From: Cliona cf. orientalis
Lineage: Eukaryota > Porifera > Demospongiae > Clionaida > Clionaidae
Reading direction: 5' to 3'
NCBI GenBank assembly: GCA_963930775.1
Contig: OZ005695.1
Coordinates: 4,154,001-4,218,000, forward strand
Length of the DNA: 64,000 nt
The position numbers and the translations under genes are program-made. Positions 1 to 11,429 of this stretch are shown piece by piece. The notes beneath the pieces were generated by a model that did not search any database, had not been told where the DNA came from, and saw nothing but the letters and a program-made list of their open reading frames with translations. The number at the start of each line of letters is the position of its first letter. The stretch's first letter is position 1.

Positions 1-357
1 TGAGATTCCCAGAGTACAAGGGTTTGTACTACCTGTTTTTTCTTTGATCATGGCTTTATTATAGTACAAGTAACGTAGTTCTGTTGAAATTGAAAGTGTT
101 CCGTGTTTACTCTAATGAGTTGTACATGCATAATATATGTTAGGTTTACTGTTTACTTACACGGTTTGCTTTGGGAAAGTTATATCAGTAATAATTATAG
201 TGTGTCATGGTTAAACAAACACATACTAGCTACATGCATGTAAAGATGTACAACGTATTGATAATTTGAATTTAAAGAGAGGTCGCTGTCAAAGAAGTAA
301 TGGCACATGGACATTGGGTGAGTAAATCTGATTGTAACTTTGTGGGTTGAGAGCATG
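1..357. other. No gene seen
   Basis: AT-rich sequence with no splice-compatible coding signal and no recognisable RNA gene. The few open frames are short and low-complexity. Confidence 0.5.
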
Positions 358-1063
358 TACAGTGCAACCAAGCAAGAGAGCAAAACTTTTTAAAACCATA
401 TTTTTGGGTTAAAAACTACACAGACAGACCTACTTGATATCAAAATGGCCACAACAATCATTTTTATTGTGTTTTACAAAATTGCAAATTTCCCATATAT
501 AGCTAATACAGAAGCCACATATGTGCAGGCCAGTTTTCATAGATTTTTCACTGTTTTTGGATAAAAGTGGCTATATCTTGGAAGTGGTAAGGAGTCAAGA
601 CTTCAAATTTGGGATTTAGTAACTTTATTACAAGTGCTATCAGCCCACCAAGTGGAATTTCTTAACTAGAACTAAGTAGGAAAAAATGTGCCTAACATAT
701 TTGGCCCTCCGAAAGGGATTTTAGGACAATATCTGGTTAGCAATGCACTGCACAGCCTCTACATTCATGTCCAATTAACTTCATATGGATGTGCATAACT
801 GGGTTGAGCGCATGCCCTTAACCGAAAACAATACTCATTTAATGTGCCTAACATATTTTGGAGAGCCACGTTATCTTGTGAAGCCATAAAAATGGAAGTA
901 ATCATGGTTACATCCCATAATTTAAATTCTATGTAGAATTTGTGTTAAAGAAGATTGGTACCAAATTTCAAACTGTTATCTATAACAGATTTTATTTTAT
1001 GAATCAAAATAGGCTCAAATTCTGAAATAAAAAAGTTTTGCTCTCTTGCTTGGTTGCACTGTA
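358..1063. mobile_element. Pogo-like MITE, about 700 bp
   Basis: The first about 34 bases are an exact inverted match of the last 34 (1030-1063), reading TACAGTGCAACCAAGC at the outer edge. If TA is the target duplication, the element itself starts CAGTGCAACC, as is typical of pogo/Tigger-type Tc1-mariner elements. The interior has no transposase frame, so it is a non-autonomous copy. A lone end with the same first bases (CAGTGCAACCTTGATTATCC) lies near 37879. Confidence 0.75.
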
Positions 1064-1586
1064 GCTTGGGTAAGTGAAAATTGCCTGGCTTCAAAAACTT
1101 TGATGCATACTGGATGGTTAATCATGACCACATTAAAGTGCTCTTGTCAAGTCTGAGATGTACATACAAATTAGTCGTAATCCTGTGTGCTGCTTCTGAG
1201 ACAGAGTATATACTCTAATGATGTGTATTATTTACCTTCGGCGCATGTACCGGAGGGTTATTGTAGTCGTTCTGTGTGTGTATCTGTCTGTTACCAAGCT
1301 AGCTGCTATATACCTTGTTTGCGAGTCCGAAGTGAGGTGTTATAAGATTCTTTATGGTGTTCTAAGCGCATGATTTGTGTGGATTTCACTGAAAACACTT
1401 TGTTCGCCAGTTTTGGCGTCATGTGCTGATTCTGAGCTTCTTGACTCTGTCCAGCTAGCAATAGCATGAACTGTGCACATAAATAGAATGTTGTGCGTCG
1501 CACACTATATACAGTATGTATACGTACCGTAGAATCCCACAATTGTGCCTCCTCGCGCATAAGCCCAAGTTCCTGCATACAAGGGG
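1064..1586. other. Repeat-like spacer
   Basis: No gene. Around 1230-1300 there is a small hairpin (CTTCGGCGCATGTACCGGAGG) followed by a T/G-rich run that looks like the end of an interspersed repeat. I could not find a partner end in the window. Confidence 0.35.
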
Positions 1587-1852
1587 GATCACTCCCATAG
1601 GCGCTGTGTCCAGAGCTGCGATCAAGGTCAAAATGCAGTCTAACGGTCAAGGCATTTCTTGGGGATCGGTCGAACAGTCAAGTGGTATTCTGGGCCCTGT
1701 CTCCAGCACAGCTTGGTGGCCAAGAGGCGTCAATTGTCAACGGATTAAGGGCAAACGTTAGCCGTGGTCAAGCAGTCAAGGCCATTTTTAGATGGTCAAA
1801 AATCTTGACCCCGGTCGCAGCTCTGGATATAACGCCTATGGGAGTGACCTCC
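1587..1852. repeat. Short foldback repeat
   Basis: An inverted pair: GATCACTCCCATAGGCG, then TCCAGAGCTGCGA and TCAAGGTCAAAAT, on the left is mirrored at about 1795-1852 by TCAAAAATCTTGACC, TCGCAGCTCTGGA and CGCCTATGGGAGTGA. Arms are about 50 bp with a roughly 160 bp loop. The open frames across it are by-products of the palindrome. Confidence 0.55.
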
Positions 1853-1970
1853 CACAGTGACAGCATTATCACTGCCAGGGGTATTCCACAAGACAAAGTT
1901 ACTTTCTGATGTATGGGCACCAAGAACCAGCACGTGTATACCCTTCCTTCCACCAGCTTGCTCCCAAGGG

Positions 1971-2043
1971 CTTGGTAGCTCAATTAGTAGAGCATCACAC
2001 CGGAGATGTGAGTGTGTAGGTTTGATCCCCACTGAAATCTTGA
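1971..2043 (+). repeat. tRNA-like SINE head or tRNA pseudogene
   Basis: The sequence has an A-box-like GGTAGCTCAATTAGTAGAGC, whose GCTC/GAGC arms can form a D-stem. It is followed by a TCACA/TGTGA anticodon-type stem and a B-box-like GTAGGTTTGATCCCCAC. The 3' acceptor half does not pair with the 5' side and the position before the anticodon is C rather than U, so it is not a sound tRNA. A tRNA-derived SINE head is the best reading. Confidence 0.45.
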
Positions 2044-2507
2044 GATTTTCGTTTCCAGGAAACAAATCTGTCAGGGACTTGTGCTACAGGAAGGAGAGTA
2101 GCACAATCCTGCCTGCAAAAACATTTTACTATACACACGTAAGGGCTATAACAGTGAAAAACAAGGTGCTATATGATATTGGTTAGCTCTGAGTACTCCA
2201 AAATGGCAGAGTGGAGTTGCTTAGGTTGGGATCATGATGGTTGGATACTGTGTATTGGAACACACACTCTTCTGTGTTGTCCACTTCTCACAGGGATGTG
2301 CTACATGTGGGACACTCTCCTCTCTCTTTGTTATGTACTCATGCTAAAAGTAGGCACGATCCTAAAGGGAAGGATGAAGTAGAGAGATGGAAGGATAAAA
2401 AAGTACACAAGCAAAGATAATCATGTCCACTGTATACATCCCTATACTTGTTTTTCTCAATTGTCATACACCTGTTGATGTGGGAGAAATTTATGTTATC
2501 CCCTAAT

Positions 2508-2600
2508 TTCCCCGCACACATGCGCAAGGGGTAAAGTAATCGGTCGTGTCGTTGTCGTTTGTGAGCATAAAAATTGCCATATCTCTACAGAGCTCTAGTT
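2508..2600 (+). mobile_element. Mini copy of CCCCGCGC/CTCTAGT element
   Basis: It keeps both ends of the family (CCCCGCACACATGCGCAAGG on the left, AGAGCTCTAGTT on the right) with almost all of the interior deleted. It looks like an internal-deletion derivative. Confidence 0.6.
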
Positions 2601-2724
2601 TTATCATTAATTTTATGGCTCATGGGAGAGGGGGAAAGAAAATCAGCTTGATTGTCGCATTACTACTTGGTTAGTTTAAATTAATTTATTCCCTACCTAC
2701 TCAAAAAGCAAGTGTAGGGATATA

Positions 2725-2902
2725 CCGTAAATCACGAATATTTCGATGTTAAAATATTTTCGGACAGCATGGCTTGCACAAAAATTAAACGCACGAAATA
2801 CATGCGCAATATTAACGACAATGCGGTATAGGGTCGTTTATCCGAAAATTATTTAAAAAAAAAATTATTGCATGAAAGACACAAAATATTCGCGATTTAC
2901 GG
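2725..2902. mobile_element. CCGTA-type MITE, 178 bp
   Basis: Terminal inverted repeats CCGTAAATCACGAATATTT and AAATATTCGCGATTTACGG are flanked by TA on both sides, which fits a TA target duplication. There is no coding capacity. Confidence 0.75.
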
Positions 2903-2953
2903 TAATGGTCCCTACAACTCTTGTTTTGGCCGGCCCTTCAATTTCATTGCTTT

Positions 2954-3538
2954 TTACCCCGCGCGCATGCGCAAGGGGGTAAAGTAATCGGTCGTGTCGT
3001 CGTCGTTGTTGTTGTCGTTGTTGGCACAAAAATCGCCATATCTCGAGGTCTAGGCACCTGAGCGACTAATAAGCACAATGAATCAGTCGCATTTGGCAAA
3101 AAACGAACTTCAGTGTGCCTCGAATCGAGGGATATGGTCCACGAGCGTCACAAATAGTGCCTTTTTATTAGCCTTCGTAACCACGCCTATCGACAGTGCC
3201 CACTCAATGCATACAAGGCCTTGTGCTTTCTGCTCATGTGCATAGCATTGATAATTATGGTTGGTAAAGGTCGTCAATAATGTTAGTGGCACATGTTTGG
3301 CATACTGGAATGCAAAGCCCCATCGAATCAGAATGTAAGAAACCTATATCTACCTAGTCTAGATCTGGTGCAGAAAGAGTTTCAGTGATGTTTTGGCTGA
3401 TATCACCAAGAGCCCTATATTATACAACCAGGGGCTTATGGGGTGTATAAGTCCTTAATGTAACCAAGCAACAACAAAACAAGACCTATAGATTGCGCAA
3501 TGTGCGCGCGGGGTATGTGCTCTATAGAGCTCTAGTTA
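2954..3538 (+). mobile_element. CCCCGCGC...CTCTAGT element, about 585 bp
   Basis: It starts TTACCCCGCGCGCATGCGC and ends GCGGGGTATGTGCTCTATAG plus AGCTCTAGTTA. It is inserted in a hairpin-family copy whose intact relatives at 5680 and 10470 read TTTTTATACTTGTTTC/TTTTTTATGCTTGTTTC, so the target TA was duplicated. The interior has GCGATTTTTGTGCC-type sequence (reverse strand) with GACAACGAC triplets, and a GGTAAAGGTCGTCA box at 3263-3276. It has no protein-coding frame. Related copies: 36070-36250, 57454-58054 (reverse) and 63391-63811 (reverse). Confidence 0.7.
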
Positions 3539-3995
3539 TACTTGTTTCTGTTCTTTTTTAATATCATCTGACATGATTTTCCTATCAACTCTCAAATTCA
3601 TTATGATGGTGCAGTGGCATACAGCAGATGAGCCAAAGTTTACGCGAGCACGCGCAAGTGTACTCGTAGCCACGCCCCTCCTTTAATAGTTCGTCATTAA
3701 CCATAGCATGGTCCGTCAGTTCTAAATCTCGACATATAAACAGTCAATAGCCTTATGCATTTCCAGGCCCAGATAAGCTAACTATGAACAATAAACTTAC
3801 TGGCTTCTAAGATTAGCTCCCTATAAATACAAGTTTTTCACGGCAGTGCATACTAGTATAAGGGGTGCCATATGTCTCAAAAGGAAGTTTTTGCCCTGTA
3901 TTTATATATATCGCTATGTATTTACAAATTCTGCTGCATTATTTTTAAATGTGTTTGGATATCGCTAAATTTTATAAATGGCCGTATACATGCTA

Positions 3996-4405
3996 CCGTA
4001 AATTTGGAAATTTTCGTGTAATAAAACTTTCGTAATAAAAAATTTCGTGTTTAAAAATTTTCGTAGGACGACTCAGCCTACGAAAATAATTTTACATCGA
4101 AATTTTATTAGCACTGCTTTTACTTGTGAAGAAGATCACGAAAAGGCCTACAATAATATAGTGAGCAGCCGTCGATAACAAAACTGAGGTAGGTAGGCAG
4201 CAAGGTTGATCGACTCTTGAACACGCGGACCGCCCCGTACTGCACTGCTAGCTGTAGCTGTACGTACGTACGTTCGCGCATGCGCACACGCTCTAATATT
4301 TCGCTGCTTTAAAATTTCAACGTAGAAAATATTTCGTGATATTTAATTTCGTAGTCGACAGGGACTACGAAAATATTTCAACAACGAAATTTTCCAGATT
4401 TACGG
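3996..4405. mobile_element. CCGTA-type MITE, 410 bp
   Basis: TA-flanked inverted ends CCGTAAATTTGGAAATTTTCG and GAAATTTTCCAGATTTACGG. The interior is made of further short inverted AAATTTTCGTA-type motifs. It is non-coding. Confidence 0.75.
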
Positions 4406-4435
4406 TATGTGTTTGCTATGTATTTATATAAATGC

Positions 4436-5359
4436 AACTGTGTATTTATGTAACTATCCTATGTATTTATCATGGTTGCATGTATTTGAATAATTTTATA
4501 GTCCTGTGTATTCGACTAAGTATCTGTATATTTATGGAAATTGTGTATGTATTTAAATATAGTACTGTGTAATTTTTCTTGTGAATGCATACGCACGTAA
4601 AGCGCATGCACTTAGATGGGCATAATTAATGTCACGTGATCTGTTTGGCACCCAAATTTAACCACAATAGCGATTATTGTTACCAACATTTGAGAAGTCT
4701 ACCTCCCTTTCTCCTGTATCAGGTCTACCAATGGCTGCGACTCCAGCAAATCAAAATGGAACTTTGCAAGCTCTGCATGACAAATGTCTGGAATATTTTT
4801 ACCAACACCCTATAGAGCAAGCCGCAGCCTCTCCGATGCTTGTACCTGGTGCACAGGAGAATCTCCGATGCTTGTACCTGGTTCACAGGAGAATTTATAG
4901 TGCCAGTTATGGCTGAAGCAGGGAAAGATGTGATAGCGGGCTGGAGCTGAGGGGTAGTACTCGAACTTGGAGAGGCTGCAGCTTGCTTTACAGTATTGGT
5001 AAAAATATTCAAGGCATTTGTTAGAGCTTGCAAAGTTGATTTCCTGGAGTCGCAGCCATCAGTAGATCTGACACAGGAGAGAGGGAGGTAGACTTGTTAA
5101 CAAAATTATTAATATATTAATCGCTGTTGTGATTAAACTTGGGTGCCAAACCGATCATGTGACATTAATTGTGCCCATCTAAGCGCATGCGCTTTGCGCA
5201 CGTATGCATTCACAAGGTAGTTATTTATGATAATACACAGTACTATAATTTAATGCCTACACAATTTCCATTAGATACTTAGGCGAATACATATAGGACT
5301 ATATTTAAATATATGCAAGATGTGATAAATACATAGGGTAATTACATAAATACACAGTT
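4436..5359. repeat. 0.9 kb imperfect palindrome (foldback element)
   Basis: The left half is mirrored by the right half around about 4900. AACTGTGTATTTATGTAA at 4436 pairs with TTACATAAATACACAGTT at 5342-5359. TCTACCTCCCTTTCTCCTGT pairs with ACAGGAGAGAGGGAGGTAGA. GCGCATGCACTTAGATGGGC pairs with GCCCATCTAAGCGCATGCGC. Arms are about 460 bp. Open frames on both strands of the centre encode similar peptides (sharing LQALxxxL..F and QAAASP), so a short coding-like fragment may be part of the repeat. Confidence 0.7.
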
Positions 5360-5374
5360 ATGTTTATAAACAAG

Positions 5375-5735
5375 ATTGAATAAAATTGAAGGATGAAGTA
5401 GGAATGGCAGGGTAAAAAGTACACAAACAAGATTTGTAGGGATAACACATCCACTATACATTCCTACGCTTGTTTTTCTCAATTATCATGCACTTATTGA
5501 TTTCAATTTGTTTGTGCTATCCTTCAGTGAGTGTTCTTGATTTGCATGTGGGAGAAACATCCCCTATGGCTCAGGATAGTCAGTGTTGATTTGGTCACAT
5601 TATTTTTGCACCCCATCTTATTTGTGTACTTTTTGACCCTGCTATCTCTACTTCATCCTTTAATTTTGTTTTTATACTTGTTTCCGTTCTGTTTTATTGC
5701 TCTCAGTGTAATTCATCAATGCCATAAGGATCTTA
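5375..5735. repeat. Hairpin-family repeat copy
   Basis: Left arm GGATGAAGTAGGAATGGCAG..AAAAAGTACACAAACAAG and right arm TTGTGTACTTTTTGACCCTG..TCTCTACTTCATCC can pair. The open frame over the right arm is a by-product. It belongs to the same family as 9779-10545 and 26160-26575. Confidence 0.65.
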
Positions 5736-6228
5736 CATGGTTTGCTCATTCAACTCTCAATGGTCTATCTAGAAGATGGTAGGTACCGAGGTTCACGTGT
5801 GTAAATTCATAGCCACACCTCTCACGTTCCAAAGCGTCCATGAGATTCTTTGGTTTTGGGAGAAAATTAAGCTTTGTTGGTAGTGTAGCTACCATTTATT
5901 CAACTACGTATCTTTGTCACTTAGGTACTGAGCTGGCTGACTGCTAATGGGCCGCACCCGAGGAACAGCTGCTTCTCTACCCTCCAATGTCCATATTCAT
6001 GATCGATTCAGCGCAGCAGTAGCACTGTGCGCACTAGCATAGCCACCTAGGAGATTAGCGCCTGGCAGCCTGTAAATAGCACTGCCACTATAGCTAGAAT
6101 TAGAATGCAGATATATACCCATACTATTTGTCTTGTTATGAACAGAGTGATTTGGATCCTGGCTACATGTTAAATAGTTATTGACCAATCATACTAGAGG
6201 AAACTAGAAATAAAAATTCCTAAATCTT

Positions 6229-7450
6229 ATGCAGGTGTTGACACGTTTGGAAAAATTAACACTGCTACTAATACTAGTGATACCAAGTAAGTTTTTGTAC
6301 TATCTGTTTTAGCTTTATCCAATATTGAGATCAAATAGATGGGTGGTAAAATTTTTAAGGCCACTTGTCAGGAAATGAACCACCTGGTCTCAGCAGCCAT
6401 TATAAATGATGTAATCTGATTGTTCAGGAGGTGTCGTCTCATTTCTCATAAATACCTGTAAATTCACAGCTTGAAGCATGAGGCCAAGCTTGCATGGTTG
6501 TATCCATGGATACAGAGATAAAAGCCACAGTCTAGCAGCCTAGTTAAAGCACCAATATGAGTAGATGCAACCACAAGCCACTTACAGTATACAAATACAC
6601 AATGAGACGACTACTGTAACCTTTCAGGCTCATGTGCACTTAAACTTAATATGGTTATCCTGGCACTAATTCTGCATTCATTTTCTAGGTTATTACTCAT
6701 TGAATACGTTGGAGTCTAGTCCAGCAGCAGTGAATGGAACTCTCACTACTTGCAGTGGTAATCAAGTTGAAATAACATGTAATCACAATGAGGTTGATAC
6801 TGAAAGTACTATCTGGAGAATCGGCCCACCTATAAATTGCTCAACTATCATCACTCATGGTCGTAATCCAGATGCTCCTCCGTGTGGCTTGATTATGTTT
6901 CAAAACATCACGGTAGCTACACGTCACACTACTTTGCTAAGCTCTACTGCTGTGGTATCTGCCAATGTCACAATGAGTGATAGCGTTGTTGAGTGTAGTG
7001 GCGGAAATAATGTTAGATCTGTCGAAGTTGGAAATATTTCACTTTGTATAATTGGTGAGTAAATCCCACGTAAGTATCAAGTTACTGTACTATGTATAGT
7101 GGCTATACTGTACTACAGGTCAGTTACCCCCTCCAGCAAATCTTCAGTGTATTAATGATCCAAATCTCTTGCTAATTACTTGGGATGCTGTGACAGACAG
7201 AAGCTGTGCTGAAAGTCCTATCAAGTACAATGTGACAGTTGTCAGACAAAGTGATGGGATGGTGATTGATTCATTGCCCGATATTGATGACAATGAAACT
7301 AAGATCATTAATATGACAACACCAGATATGGATTACAACGTCTCCATAAGTGCTAGAACCACTATTGTTTCTTGTAATGGTCAACAGGAGACAATTATTT
7401 GTAAAAGGTCGGCAGCTAGTAATCATTCATCAGCAGGTAATGAAATTTAA
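6229..7450 (+). CDS. Receptor gene A: secreted or partial Ig-FN3 protein
   Basis: Exons 6229-6286, 6689-7054 and 7119-7436, all joined in phase 1 with good GT/AG sites. The first encodes a signal peptide (MQVLTRLEKLTLLLILVIP). The 366-nt second exon encodes one Ig-like domain with paired cysteines and a tryptophan (ITC..W..VEC) and many N-glycosylation sites. The 318-nt third encodes one FN3 domain (PPANLQC, ITWDAV, YNVSISA). I found no transmembrane exon downstream. Without splicing at 7436, translation stops at 7448-7450 (..AGNEI), giving about 251 residues. It may be a soluble member, a truncated duplicate, or an upstream module of gene B 14 kb away. B has its own signal exon, which argues against the last. 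Because CAG precedes GTG, exon 1 could instead begin at an acceptor at 6235. Confidence 0.7.
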
Positions 7451-8184
7451 GTTGCTTGTCGTGTCCGTCTGTACTGTCAGACTTAGTCCATAAAGGGAGG
7501 TCTGCAAAACTGGATTTTACCCCAAGATAAAATGGGCTGTATCTCAGGCCACCATGCATGCAAGCATGCATAAGAAGCTAAAACTGTAGGCTGTCTCTGT
7601 AAATAGCAGTTATGGCACTAGCTGGAATATCATAACTACAGGCACATGAACACTTAGCTAGTGTCTTGCATAATATTGTACATCTATAGCTTGGTAGGAG
7701 TGGACAGGATTCTGCATGAGTATTCTTTCATAAACTATAGAAATGTTAAACAATGTGTTATTAAGGCTGGCGGGGAGAGTTAACATCATGCATAATAAAT
7801 GATATTAAACTTGACACTGGCAACCTGATTGTGAATACTAATCCTACATGTTATTCTAATCCTGTTATTACTCAGTGCACATAAGGACTGCATGCATGTC
7901 TGGAATCGAAGAAGTTACAGTTTTCAGTCACATTCAAGGACTCTTTTAAGCACCTAGTAAAAGTATCAGAGGCTGATCAGGCTACCATATTATGAAAGAT
8001 CAATCCAAGCACCTTCCGAATATTTAATTATTAACCCCAACCAATTAATTAATTAGGTGTGGCAGCGCCATTCAGCCATGCCCTCTAAAAACGCTAAATC
8101 GAGCTATCCGGAATTTAAGCGGCCACTTCTACCGAACCTTAGCTACACAAACGGAGGCTTACTATGATGATCTAACATATCAGT
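7451..8184. other. Intergenic, no gene seen
   Basis: I looked here for a membrane exon for gene A (phase-1 start and a hydrophobic run after an acceptor) and saw none. Only short AT-rich frames are present. Confidence 0.4.
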
Positions 8185-8185
8185 G

Positions 8186-8525
8186 GACGGATTGCATGGG
8201 CGTAGGAAGATGTTTGAGGGTTGGGTGGGCCCAATATCCAGTTGCGCGCGAAGCGCGCGCGAAATTTTACGACCACGCCCACTTTGTGTCAAACCACGCC
8301 CATTTTTGCACGATCGCCACTGCTATCGCGAGTTTCTCGATGAAAAAATAAAATGTAAGTCGAATGGAATGGATTTGGAAGCAATTGAGGCACTTTCACT
8401 CATGTTAGTCACTGCAGACTACCTGGATTGGATCTATTTTGAACTGCAGGTATTAAATGTTAGCTCAAAAAGTGGGGGGGCCCTGGCCCCTGTGGCCACC
8501 CCTGTTCCTACGCCCATGGATTGTT
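8186..8525. mobile_element. Short TIR element (TGGGCGTAGGAA ends)
   Basis: Inverted ends GATTGCATGGGCGTAGGAA (left) and TTCCTACGCCCATGGATTG (right). A perfect GCGCGCG.AAGCGCGCGC hairpin sits near 8244. There is no convincing protein. A long frame passes through because there are few stops. Confidence 0.5.
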
Positions 8526-9272
8526 GAAAAACCCCTCTGTAATATACGATTTTAATCGCAAAAAAAAAAACCCAGATTTTGGGGGGATCCACGGCACGAT
8601 GTTTCGCACGTAGCTCCGAACTGAAAGCAGCCATCGACAATTCGTCCGATAGATCGTCAACATCAATTGTAAGCTTTGGTTTTCGATCATTAGTGCTGCG
8701 AAACCATGAGTGCTACAATTCCGGATGGCATTTGCTCGATGAAGGGAGCTCAAAACTGCGGCTGTGCGGCTTTTTGCCGTGGCTTGTTCAAGGCTTGTAT
8801 AGTAGTCCCTCTCGGCCACCGTAGACATCACAATACAAGCCACTAATTGGCTCGCAGACGGGCGCGTGCCAACGATAATCAGACATGCCTTAACTGCACT
8901 GAGTATTATCCTTTGCAGTAATAATATAATATTGTAGTAATATGTCGTAAAGAACGCATTTAATTTCCCTTTGCAGTGTCGGCAAACAACTTGGCAATGA
9001 TTATTTTTTCTTCCATTATCACTATGGCACATATCAAGATAATATTTTAGGTAACTATAATAGGTGTATAGATTATAAGTATATAGCTAGCTATGTATGC
9101 TTACTGATATAATATTAATCAATGTCATGATATTCACTGCATAGGTGGCAACTGACATACTTTATTGACTGATTCTGTTATCTGTCTAGGTAGTGATAGC
9201 TATAGTTACTAACTATTATGCATGCATGATGTGTGAGTGTGACCATATTATGTTACCATAATACTATAATTT
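8526..9272. other. No gene seen
   Basis: A 174-codon reverse frame (8508-9032) crosses this stretch, but it has no family signature, low-complexity ends and a poly-A/T tract, so I do not call it a gene. Confidence 0.35.
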
Positions 9273-9477
9273 TATAGCGGGAAATTTTCGAGGGAGAAAA
9301 CTTTCACGGATTGGTAGGAAAGGAGCATTTCGCGGAGAAAACTTTCGCAGAATGTTAAAACTGGTCCCATAATGGGTGTGGCATGCCTAGAATTTCGTGG
9401 AGAAAATCTTTGCGGATGGCTGAAAAATCGTGAGATTCATAAAATGTTTTTTCCCACGAAAGTTTCCCACTCTACGG
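9273..9477. mobile_element. CCGTATAGCGGGAAA-type MITE
   Basis: Left end ATAGCGGGAAATTTTCGAGG and right end CGAAAGTTTCCCACTCTACG+G. It is closely related to 12090-12281 in inverted orientation, sharing the internal block GGTGTGGCATGCCTAGAATT. The left-most CCGT has decayed. Confidence 0.65.
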
Positions 9478-9778
9478 TATTTCATGCATGCAGTCATTTC
9501 AGACTATTGTCTTATTGCACACTAATCTTCCTGAGCATTATTGATATTTTGAGAATTGAATAATCGGTAATTTTGTTATTTTGAATTATAGGTCACTTTT
9601 TCCATTTTTCCCCCTATGAAACTTTCTGCATATTGCATGGGATACACAATAGTACAGAATACTAATAATAAAAGCTAAAAAGATGAACAGTAACAAAGAA
9701 TGGCTGCCTTTCACAGCTTCAGGTGCTTCATAAAGTTAATGATACAGTAACAAACATAAAAAAATTAATGTAATAATG

Positions 9779-10545
9779 AAAGATGAAGTAGGGATGGCAG
9801 GGTCAAGAAGTACACAAGTAGGGATAATCACATCCACTATACATCCCTATACTTGCTTTTCTCGATTATCATGCACCTGTCGATGGTAACCCATTGGTGG
9901 CAGTGCTATCCTTATACTATTTCAAATATTGTATGTATGCATGTGGGAGAAATTCACTACCCGTAGACTCGGGTCATTAAGCGCACCTCGCACATTTTTT
10001 AATAAGCGCATGCTGCCTTCCTACTACTAGCATTGGCTAATAAGCGCATACTCAACAAATGTAGCCTAGCTGTTCACTGTAGCTTTCTGATCAGGTTACC
10101 GTCCCTTTTGATGGCTCTGCTACTCACTTGATAGCTCTACCAGTGCAGTATACTTCGATCCCTCACGTGGATCACGACCGCCCGTGAGGGGGTGTGGCTA
10201 AACTACTCTCGTTAATAAGCGCACATTTCTTATTAAGCGCATATTTCCTTACCACCAAGAGTAATAAGCGCATGCGCTTAATAACCCGAGTCTACGGTAT
10301 CCTCATATAGGGGTGGGGGATAATTTTTAATTTTGGTCATCGCATACATTACTGACTTAATTCCTGCACCTACTCAAAAAGCAAGCATAGGGATGTATAG
10401 TGGATGTGATTAGCTATCCGTACAAACCTTGTTTGACCTTGCCATCCCTACTTCATCTTTCAATTACATTGTTTTTTATGCTTGTTTCTGTTCTGTTTTA
10501 TTCCTCTTTAGGATAATTCATGCATCAATGCCATCTGACATGGTT
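9779..10545. repeat. Hairpin-family repeat copy with MITE insertion
   Basis: Left arm AAAGATGAAGTAGGGATGGC..CATCCACTATACATCCCTA, right arm TAGGGATGTATAGTGGATG..GCCATCCCTACTTCATCTTT. The loop holds a CCGTA-type MITE (9960-10297). Confidence 0.7.
9960..10297. mobile_element. CCGTAGACTCGGGTTATTAAGCGC MITE
   Basis: The ends CCGTAGACTCGGGTCATTAA and TTAATAACCCGAGTCTACGG are inverted copies, flanked by TA. The interior repeats an AATAAGCGCATGC motif several times. Confidence 0.75.
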
Positions 10546-11019
10546 TCCCATTAACTTGTGTACGTAGAGACTGAGTAGGGTAGGATATTTCCAGAGAGAG
10601 GCAGCTGCAGTTAATGGATGCCTCGCAAATAATTATGTTTATGCATGTATATATGTATAATATGTATTCCTGAATTCACCACTTGCCATGAGGCAGGGGC
10701 AATGTAAGTACTATTCTGAATCTCATTTTGGTGGGCCAGGGGTGCATCTACATGGAAGCTACACAGTACCACTCTAAGCAATTGCAACTTTTGTTGTCTA
10801 AAAGCTGTTTTCCGATGGTGGCTAAGATTTCTAATAATTTGCAGATCACACCATGCCAAGCCATCACTTTTTAAAGGATTATCATAATTAAGCATAAACC
10901 AGAGTCTTTTTTTTTTCAAGCAAGCCGACACACAAAGCAGAAAAAAAATTGTCCGGAAAACCCACATAGTACAGCTACACTGCATTGTAGAGCTACACAG
11001 TGCAAGTAGGCTCCCCATA

Positions 11020-11425
11020 CAGTGTAGTCCACTTAAATCGAATCTCAAAATCCATGAGAAATATTTGAATTAAACGAAAATTTGAATTACAGAGATCCAT
11101 ATAAACCACTGTATTGAGACCCTGCAGTGCTTATTAGTGGAGCATTCAGCCATGTATGAAGCTTTAGAATTGTTCTGAGAGTGATTTAGGTAACAAATAC
11201 TTACAGTTTCATATCTCAAGGAGGATTGTAGTGATCTCCATGTGATCTACTTTCTGTATTTATATAAATATGTATACTTTTGTGTGCTAAAGCTGGCTGT
11301 AATTTTTCTAATTAAGCGAAAAGACCAGTTCAAATTTATGTATTAGCTCTATGTAGGGAATCTGAAAGAATTTGAATTAGACAAAAATTCGTCTAAAGCG
11401 GATTTGAATTAAGTGGACTACACTG
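11020..11425. mobile_element. Pogo-like MITE, 406 bp
   Basis: TA-flanked ends CAGTGTAGTCCACTTAAATC and its inverted partner (ATTTGAATTAAGTGGACTAC then ACTG). The CAGT start and TA target match the elements at 358 and 29753. Confidence 0.8.
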
Positions 11426-11429
11426 TACT

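Larger units (their letters stand above)
2367..3600. repeat. Hairpin-family repeat copy broken by three insertions
   Basis: Arms of a dispersed foldback family (GATGAAGTAG..GATGG, ACATCCCTATACTTG and its complement, TATACTTGTTTCTGTTC) start at 2367 and resume after 3538. Inside lie a mini CCCCGCGC element (2508-2600), a CCGTA element (2725-2902) and a full CCCCGCGC element (2954-3538). Other copies are at 5375, 9779 and 26160, and these show the uninterrupted sequence. Confidence 0.6.

Noticed and set aside
4677..5033. Overlapping 79- and 102-codon frames as genes
   Set aside because: They are mirror images in a palindrome and are interrupted. Kept only as a note on captured sequence.
8508..9032. 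174-codon reverse open frame
   Set aside because: No domain signature. It crosses a MITE end and a poly-T tract and has no splice context.
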